The notes: a model not told the origin generated them from the sequence alone. DNA of 64,000 nucleotides from Charina bottae (GCA_023362775.1 JALMGJ010000001.1:67853501-67917500), one strand, 5' to 3'. Shown: positions 44,905 through 56,195, counted from the first letter of the stretch. Made by a program: numbers and translations.

Positions 44905-47900
44905 TTAACCAGGTTTAGCAGGGAATTGATCATGGAATTTCTTCAATAACCTTGGCGCTGAAACATGGATTTTATCAACCCACTCCTCAAACCCCACAGG
45001 CAAATGTTTCCATTGAACCAAATACTGTAATTTTCCTCTGTGCATTCTGGAGTCCAAAATGTTCACAATCTCAAAATGTTCGTTATCTCCCACCATGATA
45101 GGTGGAGGCGTCACTGGATCCGGATGCCATTGATGAGCAGGTTTAACTGGTTTCAGTAAACTGATGTGGAAGACAGGATGTACTCTACGAAGGTTCTTTG
45201 GCAAGTCCAACTGAGCGGCCACCGGGTTGATCACTTTCACAATAGGAAAAGGGCCAATAAACTTAGGCCCCAGTTTCTTGGATGGCTGAGTTGATTTCAA
45301 ATGTTTTGTAGACAGGTAAACCTTTTCTCCCACCACTAAAGGCCATTCTGGAGCCCGTTTACGATCAGCAAAAGTTTTGTAAGAATCTTTGGCCTCCTGC
45401 AATATATTCAACATTATAGGCCAATTTGATCGTATCTTTGTAATCCATTCATCTGCCAGTACAGGGTCAGTCTGTTGAATCATGGCAGGGTCAGGTAGTT
45501 CAGGAATAGGTACAAAATCCTGACCCGTAGCTACTTTGAATGGAGAAAATCCAGTGCTCTGATGAACAGCATTATTATAAGCCACCTCAGCAAAAGGTAG
45601 CAACTCCACCCAATTATCTTGCTGATGACTAATGTAACACCGTAAATACTGTTCCAATACGGAGTTAAGCCGTTCGCAAGCCCCATTCCCCTGGGGGTGG
45701 TGCCCAGAGGTGAGACCCTGCTCAGTGCCAATCAATTTTAAAAATGATTTCCAAAATTTGGCGGTAAACTGACTTCCGCGATTGCTGATAATCCGCAAGG
45801 GGGCGCCGTGTGCTCAGTAGATGTGCAAAATGAATAACTTTGCCAGTTGACCAGCAGATGGCAATCCTTTACAAGGAATAAAATGAGCTTGCTTAGAGAA
45901 TAAGTCAGTCACTACCCATATTACGGTCTTGCCTTTACTCTCTGGTAAGTTCACAATGAAATCCATTGAAATTTGCTTCCATGGGCTTGTTGGCTCAGCC
46001 ACAGTCTGCAACAGCCCCACAGGTTTCCCGGGCGCTTTTTTCATGGAAGCACAAACATGACATGACAAAACATATTGTTTCACATCTTTCCTCAATGTTG
46101 GCCACCAAAATTGCCTTCTAACCAAATGTAAAGTTTTTACAAATCCGAAATGTCCGGCAATTTTACTATCATGACAACGTTGTAAAATAGCCTTTCTCAC
46201 AGTCTCCGGAACATATAATCTGTCTCCGTTCCACCACACCCCATTTGTTTCAGTTAAAGTTTGCTTGTGCTCTTTCCACCAATCATCCGTCACTATAGCG
46301 GCCCTAAGTTCTTTTTCTAGGGAAGGTTCACATGGGGTTTTCGGTGGTTTGGCCTTGCTTCTAGTGAGAGCCACGTTCCCTTGCAACTGTACAGGTGTAG
46401 GTGGTCTAGTACTTTCCGGACCAGGCTCCTCCTGGTTCGATAATCCCAATTGTTTCGGAGACATTACTGTAGATACCACCAGTTCTGTTTGAGTGTCATG
46501 TTGTGGTAACCTAGACAAAGCATCTGCTAAAAAGTTTTTCCCAGCTGGCAAATACTTTAAGGTGAAATTAAACCTACTGAAAAACTCAGCCAAACGGATT
46601 TGTTTAGGATTTAATTTCCGAGGCGTTTTAAGTGCTTCCAAGTTTTTATGGTCAGTAAAGACTTCAAATGGATGAGGCGAACCCTCCAGCAGGTGTCGCC
46701 ATGTAGCTAGAGCATGTCGCACTGCAAAAGCTTCCTTTTCCCAAACCAACCAACGTTGTTCAGCCTCAGTAAATTTACGAGAAATATATGCACAAGGCCT
46801 TAATTGATCATTATTGTCTTTTTGCAATAATATGCATCCAATTGCAGAATTGGACGCGTCTGTCTGGATCACAAAGGGACGTTCTGGATCAGGATGTTTT
46901 AAAACGGGTTCTGCAGTGAACAACTGCTTCAGTTGTTCAAAAGCCGTTTGGCATGCTGGCGTCCATTTTAATTTCGTTTGAGGTTTATTTGCTAATACGC
47001 CATCAGCCGATTTCTTGGTTTTTAACATATCGGTTAATGGTAACGCAATCTTGGCGAACGCAGGAATAAACTGGTGATAAAAGTTTGCGAACCCCAGAAA
47101 AGCTTGTAATTGCTTTTTTGTTCTGGGGGTTTCCCACGCCAATACATCTTTGACTTTGGCGGGATCCATTTCTATTCCCTGATGAGATATTCTGTAGCCT
47201 AGAAAGAACAGTTTTTCTTTGTGAAATTCACATTTAGACAACTTAACATACAATTTGTTTTCTAAGAGCTTTCTGAGTACTGCTTTTACTAGTTTTACAT
47301 GTTGTTCCATGGTCTCTGTGTATATTAATATGTCATCCAAATGTACCAATACCCCCTGGTACAGGAATTCATGCAGAACCTCATTAATTAAGCTCATGAA
47401 GACTCCAGGCCCGCCCCTTAATCCGAACGGCATGACTTTATATTGAAAACAACCCAATTGGCAATTAAAGGCGGTCTTCCACTCATCCCCTTCTTTTATG
47501 CGTACTCTAAAATACGCTTCTCTCAAATCCAGCTTGGTGAATATTTTCCCTTTGGTCAGTTGAGCCAGCATATCTTTCATCAAAGGCAGCGGATATTGGT
47601 TAGAAATACAAATAGCATTCAACCCCCTATAGTCCGTACAAAGCCTTAAGGAGCCATCTTTCTTTTTCCTGAATAATACCGGAGCAGCCGTGGGTGAGGT
47701 GGAAGGCTCAATAAACCCCCGCTTTAGGTTCTTATCTATAAAATTCCTCAGTTCTTGCAGTTCCTTATGAGTCATTGAATACAACTTAGGTTTAGGCAAC
47801 ACTGCCCCAGGTTCCAATGGCAAAGAACAGTCTGTTTTCCGATGAGGGGACATCTGGTCTGACTCCGTCTCTACAAAAATCTCCCCCTCCTCCTCATACA

Positions 47901-48432
47901 CTGACGGGGCCACCGCTGCTTGAGCTAGCTCCCGCACCACACAGAGTCCTGCAGTTTCCCGCTCAACTCCCAAATATGAGCCATCTGCAAATTCCATTTC
48001 TCCAGAAACCCAGTCAATCTGAGGGTTACGCTCCCTCAACCATTTGAGCCCCAATACTATGGGCTGATTGGAAATGGGAGCCACAATGAACCTAATAGTC
48101 TCTTGATGCGTCCCAATAGTCATTTTTAGGGCTTCTGTATAGTATTCCACTGGACCCCCTTTCATATCTGATCCATCCAACTGACAAAATATGATGGGAA
48201 CTTTCAACTTATGCAACTTAAGTCTTAGTCCTGTAACAATGGCAGGATGCATCAAACATCTTGAGCACCCCGAGTCCAGCATTGCCATCAAATTGTTCTG
48301 ATCCCTCCCATCTAAAGTCTCAAGCTTTATCTTAACCTGCATGGTAGGACAATCTCCACTCACCAGCGGATCGGAGCGCTGATCTGTAAAGGCCTGGCCT
48401 CCGGCGCACTTCAAGCCAGACCTCGCTCGTTT
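44905..48432 (-). pseudogene. gypsy pol polyprotein with lesions in integrase
   Basis: One reading frame, -1 relative to gag, runs from upstream of the gag stop to 44905. It is broken by a single TGA at 45814-45816. Counting from 48414, the parts are: aspartic protease (MLDSG, about residues 46-49); reverse transcriptase (FRKKKDGSLRLCTDYRGLN, then LDDILIY at about 359); RNase H (QTDASNSAIG, about 515); integrase zinc finger (CHDSKIAGHFG and CHVCASMKK, about 743-787); and integrase core starting MDFIVNL (about 816). After the stop come the rest of the core and a C-terminal chromodomain (about the last 55 residues, FEIVNILDSRMHRGKLQYLV). The residue in the SxRGSQF motif that is normally the second catalytic Asp is Asn (codon 45781-45783). 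Two independent lesions in integrase suggest this copy cannot integrate by itself. Confidence 0.93.
45781..45816 (-). other. two integrase lesions: TGA stop and Asp-to-Asn
   Basis: TGA occupies 45814-45816, and the codon at 45781-45783 is AAT where the family has an Asp codon. Both fit a C-to-T change at a CpG, on opposite strands. Confidence 0.8.
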
Positions 48433-49826
48433 TCCGCCGGCTGCATGAATTCTTCATCAGAGGAGTTGTTCTCTCCCCCAACCAATTCCCGCGTATGGCT
48501 TTCATCCAGAGCATGAGCTGTTCCCTTGCGTGGTTGTAGCTTAGATGGTTTGGAAAACTGGCTGTCTGGCTTGGCTTTTACTGCAGAGGGTTTCTGAGGG
48601 CAGTTACTAATGCGATGCCCCTCTTTGCCACATTTGAAACACAAGCCCCTTTTTGCTCTGCATTCTTTTTCCTCTTCCCAAGCATTGGCTCTAGCCAGCT
48701 TCTTCGCCGGTGGCTGTCCCAAAGGGGTTTTCCCTGAGCTATGCAGCTTCCTGTATGATCTCAGTCTTAATTGGGTACTCTCAGCCCTGCCGGCTAATTG
48801 AATCCATTCTTCCAGGGTGTCAGGGTCACCTCGTCCTGCTGCCATCTCTAAAATCTCTGGTTTCAGCCCCATCTGGAAATATTCCACCTGAAAAGCTTCA
48901 GGACAGGTTGGGACCATTCCTATAAGCTTTTTAAACTCCATTGCATATTCGGCAACAGATTGGTTCCCCTGGCTTAACTGCTGCAGTTGCACCTTAGCTG
49001 ACATTTTAGAGAGGGTATCTTCAAACCGGCGTCGCAAGGCTAGCATAAAGCCATTAAAAGTCAATAAATCTGGAGAGTGGGAGTCATGCAACGCCACCAG
49101 CCATAAAGCAGCCTCTCCTTCTAAGAAACTTGAGACATACCTTACTTTGGCCTCTTCCATTAAGAAAGAATCTTCAAACTCCTCCATAAAACCCCTGACA
49201 TGGGTCATGAAGCAAGCCAATTTCCCTGGGTCCCCATCAAATCTCGTTTTCAATTTGTTCAACGCGAACACCCTAGGTTGGCCCCTTTGTAATCCACTTA
49301 CGGCCAGTTGAGGCACCTCCATCTCAGGTCCGGAGAATTCCTCTTCCTCCTCCCCACTGGACGTGCCGTTCTCTGCTGCCGTGGTCATCGATTTAGGTTG
49401 TAAATCCACCCCTGGGATCCCTTCCTGCTTCGGAGCCAGGGCCAGTTGCTGCACGGATTGAATAAGGGTTTGTAGTTGGTGACTAATAGTCTCCATTTCA
49501 AAATCAATACGTGCAGTCTTCGCTTCCAGTGATGCCATCCTCTGGGACTGGGTCACTCTGGGTTTAGCCGTGCGTTTTCCCATCCCAGCCGGGATGCCGC
49601 CTCCAATTCCCACGGACCATTCCGCTCCCACTCTGGGGGTGCGTGCCATGGCTAGTTCGGCAGTCTCTACTCCACTCCGTCGAGACCCCTTCTTGGAGGC
49701 TTTTTTCTTGGCCGCTTCGGGTTCAGCAGCCACACTTTTCCCTTCCTTGGAAATCGCTTCCAAACCTGAAGAAGTGCCTGGTTGCTCCTCTTCCCCCGCC
49801 TGGAAACATTCCATAGATTCTTCCAT
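48411..49826 (-). CDS. gag: gypsy Gag polyprotein
   Basis: 471 codons from a true ATG at 49826, uninterrupted. The N-terminal part is charged and Lys/Ala-rich. A central Gag-like region follows: KLACFMTHVRGFMEEFEDSF, then GEAALWLVALHDS and the YAMEFKKLIGM segment, typical of the gypsy/PEG10-type Gag capsid. One CCHC zinc knuckle, CFKCGKEGHRISNC (residues 396-409), follows. The product packages the element RNA into particles. The stop TGA at 48411-48413 lies 15 nt downstream of a possible -1 slippery heptamer. With a complete frame, this Gag may still be made. Confidence 0.93.
   Translation of the reverse strand: MEESMECFQAGEEEQPGTSSGLEAISKEGKSVAAEPEAAKKKASKKGSRRSGVETAELAMARTPRVGAEWSVGIGGGIPAGMGKRTAKPRVTQSQRMASLEAKTARIDFEMETISHQLQTLIQSVQQLALAPKQEGIPGVDLQPKSMTTAAENGTSSGEEEEEFSGPEMEVPQLAVSGLQRGQPRVFALNKLKTRFDGDPGKLACFMTHVRGFMEEFEDSFLMEEAKVRYVSSFLEGEAALWLVALHDSHSPDLLTFNGFMLALRRRFEDTLSKMSAKVQLQQLSQGNQSVAEYAMEFKKLIGMVPTCPEAFQVEYFQMGLKPEILEMAAGRGDPDTLEEWIQLAGRAESTQLRLRSYRKLHSSGKTPLGQPPAKKLARANAWEEEKECRAKRGLCFKCGKEGHRISNCPQKPSAVKAKPDSQFSKPSKLQPRKGTAHALDESHTRELVGGENNSSDEEFMQPAENERGLA
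48429..48435 (-). promoter_or_regulatory. candidate -1 frameshift heptamer (GGAAAAC)
   Basis: Read in the gag frame as G GAA AAC; slipping back by one gives GGA AAA and enters the pol frame, which is open here. It is not a perfect XXXYYYZ (the first triplet is GGA), though GGA-type heptamers are used by some retroviruses. I could not assess a downstream pseudoknot. Confidence 0.35.
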
Positions 49827-49917
49827 GCTGAAATTGCTTGGATGAGCCGATTCTCACTCAGGAGGCACTAAATGGAGTTACCACTTGTAACCTCAGGATA
49901 AACTGACTGGATTGTAG

Positions 49918-49929
49918 ATTCAAGTCTTT
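49918..49929 (-). promoter_or_regulatory. self-priming primer-binding site
   Basis: The minus strand reads AAAGACTTGAAT, one nucleotide downstream of the 5' LTR. It is the exact 12-nt reverse complement of the LTR segment at 50034-50045. In Tf1 and sushi-type elements the first bases of the transcript fold back on such a site and prime reverse transcription, replacing a tRNA. Confidence 0.75.
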
Positions 49930-49930
49930 C

Positions 49931-50287
49931 TGTGATGATTTCAACAACACTGTCCCAAGAAACACCTCTCCATGCAATTCATTGAAATGCAGATAAAGCT
50001 TTATTCAGGATACATGTTCATTGAAGCACTCCTAAAGACTTGAATGCTGATTCCCGCCAAACTATGCCCTCTTAACCATCCCCCTTGCGCGCCAATTCAC
50101 CAACGATGATCTCATGAAGCAAACGGTCCCATCTCCACTCCGTTGCATGTGCGTGACCTTGACCGAGCTGTCTCTAGCTTCCAGCAGCAGACATAACACT
50201 CAACTGCCATCCCCCCTCCCAACTACTATGCAAGCACTAGGCCATGGTTAATTCTAATGGCAGGATTCATAGACATGAACCCTGACA
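49931..50287 (-). repeat. 5' LTR of the gypsy element
   Basis: 357 bp. If self-priming holds, transcription starts at about 50045, making U3 50046-50287 (242 bp) and R-U5 49931-50045. The AATAAA poly(A) signal lies in R (50000-50005). No canonical TATA is seen; a 'ttaaga' lies about 30 nt upstream of the predicted start. Confidence 0.92.
50034..50045 (-). promoter_or_regulatory. predicted transcript 5' end / self-primer
   Basis: The minus strand reads ATTCAAGTCTTT, complementary to the primer-binding site at 49918-49929. By analogy with Tf1 this should be the first 11-12 nt of the RNA. Confidence 0.6.
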
Positions 50288-50444
50288 CTCTGCTGGATAA
50301 GACTGAAGTCCCATCTAGTCCAGCATTGTATTCTCACAGTGACCATCTGGATGCCTCTTAGGACTTGCAAAGAGAACACAAATACAATATTATCCTCTTG
50401 TGCATGTTTCCTAGAAACTAATATTCAGAGACGTTCTGATGCTG

Positions 50445-50620
50445 AGAAGCATGGAATCTTAGAGTTCAAAGGAGCCATTTAGTCTATTGAGTCCAACCCC
50501 ACACTCAGTATAGGGATACAAATTACAGCATCCCTGATTATACCTACCTAGATTCTACCTGAAATTACTCAATGAAGGAGATGCCCTGATTTCTCTGATA
50601 ACCACCATAGCATGTGTCGA
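50445..50620 (-). mobile_element. CR1-like LINE fragment
   Basis: 'catggaatcttagagttcaa' is followed by 'agtctattgagtccaacccc' and 'actcaatgaaggagatgcc', the complement of a decayed CR1 3' region. Confidence 0.6.
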
Positions 50621-50825
50621 GTTATGAGAGCAATTACACCAGGGAGAATCCCTGATGGCTTTGTTGCCTAAAGATGATGGAAGTGGAGGTCCAGCACTTC
50701 TGGAAGTCTGGTATACAGAGTCTATATATTAATTTCCTTACTCTTGAGAAGTAGATGGCACCACCCTTTTTTTATTTTGCAGGGAAGAGAAAATGAATTA
50801 AACTAAAAATATAGAAGTACTGTAA

Positions 50826-51161
50826 AAGGTAAAGGTAAAGGTTCCCCCTGCACATTTGTGCAGTCGTGTCCGACTCTAGGGGCCGGTGCTCATCTCTGTT
50901 TGTTAGCTGAAGAGCCAGCATTGTCCAAAGACGCTTCCATGGTCATGTGGCTGGCATGACGCACACGGAATGCTGTTACCTTCCCACCGAAGTGGTACCT
51001 ATTCATCTACTTGCATTTGCATGCTTTCGAATTGCTAGGTTGGCAAGAGCTGGAGCTAGTGCGGGAGCTCACTCCGCACGCAGGGCTAGGGATTCGAACC
51101 TCCGAACTTGCGATCTTCCGATCGACAAGCCTGGCGTCTTACCCGCTGAGCCACCATGCCT
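50826..51161 (-). mobile_element. Sauria-type SINE, complete
   Basis: Tail 'aggtaaaggtaaaggttcc' at the left, BovB-like motif at 50861-50877, body, and tRNA-like head ending 'gctgagccaccatgcc'. No clear target duplication was found. Confidence 0.9.
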
Positions 51162-51164
51162 TCA

Positions 51165-51400
51165 GGTATTAGAAGACTGCTATTATATTCCCTCTAAATC
51201 TTCTCTTCTCAAGACTAAATATTTCCAGTTCTTTCAGTCTCTCTTCTCTGAACTCAATTTTTACTACCTTAATTATCTTTGTTGTTGTTTTCTGAATCTA
51301 TTCCAATTTTTTTTTCTGGAAGTGAATTTCAGTGGATAATGAATGTTTCTTTTTTATCTATTCTAAATCTCCCATCATTCAGTTTCACTGAATGTTCCCA
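51165..51400 (-). mobile_element. CR1-like LINE fragment
   Basis: 'tcttctcttctcaagactaa' is followed by 'ccagttctttcagtctctct' and 'ctgaatctattccaatttt', the complement of a CR1 segment upstream of the 3' end. Confidence 0.6.
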
Positions 51401-53183
51401 GGTATTATGAGAGTGGCAAAAAGCCCCTATCTGTTTTATCCACACCATGCAAAATTGTATACTGTTGAGATGATTTAACAAACATGAAATATCATGAAAT
51501 CTGGAATGCATGTCAAGATGTTTCATATATAGAGATGGCCACTTCTGAAGCATCTTGGTACTACATCAACGCAGTAGGTGCTTCCAGTTCCTGAAATGGG
51601 TGATGTCGTTTTTCTCCTACTTCAATTAAATAAAACTTCTCTTAAATATTTGAGGTATTCTTAACAACATATTTTGTGTGGGGGGGTAGTTACTCTTTCT
51701 GGATAAAACTTTGTTCTAGGTTCTTGGAATTGCAAACCAATATTTAGAGCACTATGACTATTCATGCATGCACAATCCCATTTAATTATGATAACCCTGC
51801 AAGTCATCCCCTCCCTGAGATTGCTGAGCATGGGAGAACACACTGCAAGGGATAAAACAACTGTGATAATAGAACTCCAAACAACAATGTGATACATTTG
51901 CCTAAGCTCTGGCAGAAGGGAAGGAAGCCAATTTATTATCACCCCCTGCTTTATACTGTGTCACTTCATGTGAATGTTTCATTTGCTTTTTCACATGAAC
52001 TGCCACAGCATGGGTTAAATGGAGAGCTCCGTAGCCATGGTGCTAAGGATTCTCATTAGCATAAATTGGGGAGTCATTTGGGCAAAACAAATCCCTGTGC
52101 ATTCACACTGCTGCTACACCAAGGATCCATGTGGCCTATTGTTTGCACAGAGCCTCCTTGTTCTTGTTGCTTCTGCTTTAGCATTTTTTGCCATGCTTCC
52201 TTAACTACAAATCAAGCTGACCATGGAGCTCCCATATCCAGCATATATAGATGCATTACTGGGCTGGATCCAGAGATTTTCAAGCCCAGCTGGATGTGGA
52301 TTTTATTTCTCTAGTCAGCATTCTCTGGTTTTGCATGGTCAATCCAGAAGGACACATAGGGGTTTGTTCTCCTGCACAGACAGCTTTTGCTGGATGAGGC
52401 CAATCAGTTACAGAAATTAAGTGAACAATTGCATCTAGCATTGCATTGCATCAGGTACATCAAGGCTATTAGTTGTGTTATTCTGATATACCCATGTGGA
52501 GTTCTATTCCCTTTTTCTCAATTATTGTACTCAAAGTGAATTTACAACAGGCATACGTACAAGGCTACATAATGATTTAGTTTTAAAACTGAACAAACAA
52601 ATCATAGAACAAACAATGTTAATAATTTGTATTCTTCCCAAGAATGTATTATCATGGAACAACCGGCAGTACTATAATTATAATATTAATGAATGGCAAA
52701 TTGCCATTGCATTGCATCAGGTACAGCAAAGGTATTAGTTTTGTTCTTCTGATACACCCATGTGGAGTGTCATTGCCATTCATTCATCCAAACTAGATCA
52801 GACCACCAATACAATTTAGCAGTAATAGAAATACAAATATGTTTATTTCAGTGAGCAGGTACAAAATTCTGGAACATACATTATTAAGATCAGATTTGGT
52901 CTTACTTCTTGCCCCATCAACAGACCTGGCTGACAACCATTTCTGGAGGTCAGAAATGGATGTCACCCTCTATTGATCCTCCGGTCACCAAAACAACCTC
53001 CATCTGTGTTTTCCTGCTCCACTTCAAAAGTACACTTCTCCTCCTTATGTCAGCTTGAATGCTCCTGTCCATTTGGGCTAGATCACTTAAGTTTGTTGCA
53101 GGCTAAACCCAGTACTTCATGGGTTACATTGCAGAGGAAAAACCATCCCTTCCACTGAGCCAGTGCTTATCATGGACTCTAAT
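51401..53183. other. intergenic with a spaced direct repeat
   Basis: No gene seen. A 72-bp direct repeat at 52439-52510 and 52705-52777 (about 90% alike) begins 'cattgcattgcatcaggtac'. Neither copy could be assigned to a family. Confidence 0.6.
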
Positions 53184-53193
53184 AGGTTCTATA

Positions 53194-53421
53194 GGAGAGC
53201 CAGTTTGATGTAGTGGTTAAGGCACCAGGCTAGAAACTGGGAGACTGTGAGTTCTAGTCCTGCCTTCAGCACAAAGCCAATTGGGTGACCTTGGGCCACT
53301 CACTCTCTCTCAGCCCTAGGAAGGAGGCAATGGCAAACCAAGAAAACTGCAGGGACTTGTCCAGGCAGTCACCAGGAGTCAACACTGACTCAAAGGCGCA
53401 CACACCCACACACGCACACAC
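53194..53421 (+). mobile_element. tRNA-derived SINE (MIR/CORE-like)
   Basis: The head 'gtagtggttaaggcacca' with 'gagttctagtcctgcc' is tRNA-like. The body 'gggtgaccttgggccactc' is the motif shared with MIR-type SINEs. A (CA)-rich tail follows. The exact 10-bp duplication aggttctata (53184-53193 and 53422-53431) fixes the ends at 228 bp. A second copy is at 61985-62217. Confidence 0.85.
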
Positions 53422-53431
53422 AGGTTCTATA

Positions 53432-53858
53432 CCTCCCTTTAGCAGCTATAAGGAAATAGTGTAGTAGTTAAGATCTTTGCTTAGCAAAGAGAAGGTTGCC
53501 AGTTTGAAATCTGGCAGGCATTTTTGTTTGTTTTTGTTTTAATTACAATCTTTCTGGAATATGTAGTTTTCCCTCTCTACTAAAAAAAAAATCCAGAGTT
53601 TACTGCTTTACCATTTTTTTCCAGTCACCTGAAGTAGAAGGTTTGCAGGTTCTAGATAGTTCATAGGGTTGATTTGGTTATTCAGGGAAAGGGACGTATT
53701 GCCTCATCACTCATTTGGCTGTACCTCCTGATTGCACATATATGGCTTGTCATCTTCTCTGCAATCCCATGTGTGGAATTTTAGTGGACTGCCCTGCTGT
53801 TCCAGGGAGGAACCAAAGAATGGAACATTCCCCCTCTTTGCTACCTGACTACACATAT
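53432..53858. other. intergenic, no gene seen
   Basis: A weak tRNA-like patch at 53455-53520 was not accepted as a gene. Confidence 0.4.
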
Positions 53859-53935
53859 CTTCCTTCCTTCCTTCCTTCCTTCCTTCCTTCCTTCCTTCCT
53901 TCCTTCCTTCCTTCCTTCCTTCCTTCCTTCCTTCC
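53859..53935. repeat. (TTCC)n microsatellite
   Basis: About nineteen uninterrupted TTCC units. Confidence 0.97.
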
Positions 53936-54032
53936 AATTTCTTTGCTCAAGATGGAACCAAGAAAACAAAGCCACTTTCTTTGCTAGAAGGTAGAGCTAA
54001 GACTCAGGAATATATCCTGCCACTTCAGGTCC

Positions 54033-54033
54033 A

Positions 54034-54060
<27 letters not shown>
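54033..54060. repeat. (AT)n microsatellite
   Basis: About thirteen AT units. Confidence 0.95.
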
Positions 54061-54064
<4 letters not shown>

Positions 54065-55905
54065 TCCAGTGAATCAGGGAGGAGCCTGCCTGAGAGTCTT
54101 CTGAATACTATTTTGTTTCCCAGGGCATAAGGAATGTTTCAGCCCTCATTGCATAACAGTTCTTGCCTATTTCCCTCAAGGTCATCTCCCTGATACTGTC
54201 AGGGAGATAAATAGTGAAGAAGGAGGGGGCTCCCTCCAGGGGGATAAATGCATGTGCAGTACTGAATCGCTTTGCCTTCCTCCCAAGAGGCTAAAGAAGG
54301 CACCACCCTAATTTCTTGGACCTTTTCTCTGAGCATCACTAGTTCATTTTAGTTTAGCTGGATTCTGTTTAGCAGAGTAGAACAATAAAACACTAGAGCC
54401 TTTACACCAAGTCTCAGCATGTTCCTTCACTCGAAGTCAGGACAGATACTCTACACCTGCACAGTGTCATAAACCAGCTCCCTACAGCCCATGGTCAACC
54501 TAGGATGTCTGTCTGAACTGCTACATTACCAACCTCTCAGTAAAGATACTTTTGTATTAAGTCAATCCTTGGTTAATATCTTCTGACCTGTAACCCCAGG
54601 AATATCCTTTGTCCTGGCTTTCCATTTTATATGTAACTCATGTAAGCATACTGTATGCAATAATAATAGATCTGAAGCCTTCCCTCCATTCTTCTCCATG
54701 CTACAAAGGGTTTCAATAACTCTACCCCTTTTCTCACCTCCAGGATATAGATTATTTTTGATGGCCTGAAAGTAGGGGAGGGAAACCTTTTCATGGCCAT
54801 GCACTACACATTTTTTAAAGCCTTTAAGGACCTGAAGTGGCAGGAAATGCCATGATGATGTCATCAGTGTGGGCTGGGCTAACATTTTGACCTGTATTTT
54901 CAGGGATTTGTGAGATTGAGATTAGCAAAGCTTGTTTTGTTTTTGAAGTGAAAGGTAATATTGCTGAAAATTTGAGGAGTGCAAAAATAGGGCTGGGAAA
55001 TGGCAAGGGGCCTATATAGATGGCTCACTCCTGGAGTAAATAAAGCCTACATGTCATAATCCCTTTTTTTACACTCATTTGGCCATTTTTCTAACTTTAT
55101 TGCATCAATTTCACCACCTAGCCTTCAAGCCTGATGAATGAATAGTCAGACCATATTAAGGTCTTCGGTGTGATTCTTTTTCCAGCCTTTTTCTTCTCCT
55201 CAGTCTGCAACATATTCCATTTTTCCAAAAAAGGAAACCATTTGAACATCAGTCAACAGAATTTGCTGAAGTTTCCCACCATCTATAACTTTAACTGTTC
55301 TTTTTTTCTCCTTTTCACTTCACTAAAGAAAGGGGGAAAAGTAAGGTTGAACTGAATTCTGTTTAACACTTCAAAAGGTTTTAGCATTCCATTAATTTAA
55401 TCTTTACAAATCTATCATTGAACTGCAATACCCAATTCAGCTATCCTACCTAATTGGCTTCAGCTATGAATGGATTTGTTTAAATGAGTAATATATCTCC
55501 TTACTGTCACACCTAATGATGTATTACTTATGTTAGCAGAGTTTACAATAAGGAAAGAACAGGAATCCCTTTCATTTTTGAAAAGAAATATATTTTCACC
55601 CTGGTTGCACCACTATATAATGTTCAGTATCTGAAAGGATTTGTGATAATTTATTAAGAAAATCACAGGATCCAAGTGGCAAGTATGATTCATAGAGTTT
55701 CAGCATTGTTTTTGTATCCCACTGATTTTGAGCAGCAAAAAAATTCACTTCTTTTTAAAGACAATTTTATTCCTGGATTTAATTTTTCTGTAGGGAGAAC
55801 CATGCATTAGGCTGTCCTTAATGAATATTTATCAGCTCATCTGATAGCCACAAGCAACCATAATTCCATGCAAGGGACAGCGTGGACACGCAAAGGAGGA
55901 AGAGG
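54061..55905. other. intergenic, no gene seen
   Basis: Frames are under 110 codons and have no recognisable content. Confidence 0.5.
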
Positions 55906-55915
55906 TCATTCTTTT

Positions 55916-56185
55916 GTTGTTGTTGTTGTTTATTTGTTTAGTTACTTCCGACTCTTCATGACTTCATGGACCAGCCCACGCCAGAGCTTCCTGTCGGCTG
56001 TCGCAACCCCCAGCTCCCCCAAGGTCGAGTCCGTCACCTCCAGAATATCATCCATCCATCTTGCCCTTGGTCGGCCCCTCTTCCTTTTGCCTTCCACTTT
56101 CCCTAGCATCAGCATCTTCTCCAGGGTATCCTGTCTTCTCATTATGTGGCCAAAGTACTTCAGTTTTGCCTTTCATATCATTCCC
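55916..56185 (-). mobile_element. BovB-like (lineage B) RTE 3' fragment
   Basis: 270 bp of lineage-B 3' end, encoding the C-terminal KRKRGRPRARWMDDILEV block on the minus strand. The exact 10-bp duplication tcattctttt (55906-55915 and 56186-56195) fixes the ends. Confidence 0.93.
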
Positions 56186-56195
56186 TCATTCTTTT

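Larger units (their letters stand above)
44389..50287 (-). mobile_element. chromodomain Ty3/gypsy LTR retrotransposon, young
   Basis: The element is 5899 bp on the minus strand, flanked by an exact 5-bp duplication (ctctg, 44384-44388 and 50288-50292). Its two 357-bp LTRs start TG and end CA and differ at a single position that I could find (g at about 44607 against t at about 50149). Order from the 5' LTR: self-complementary primer site, gag, pol with protease, reverse transcriptase, RNase H and integrase, then a chromodomain. The chromodomain and the self-priming signature place it with the Tf1/sushi-like chromoviruses. No env frame is present. Confidence 0.97.

Noticed and set aside
53455..53520. 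tRNA-like patch with A- and B-box resemblance
   Set aside because: No cloverleaf could be drawn by eye and the B box is poor; at best a SINE-head remnant.
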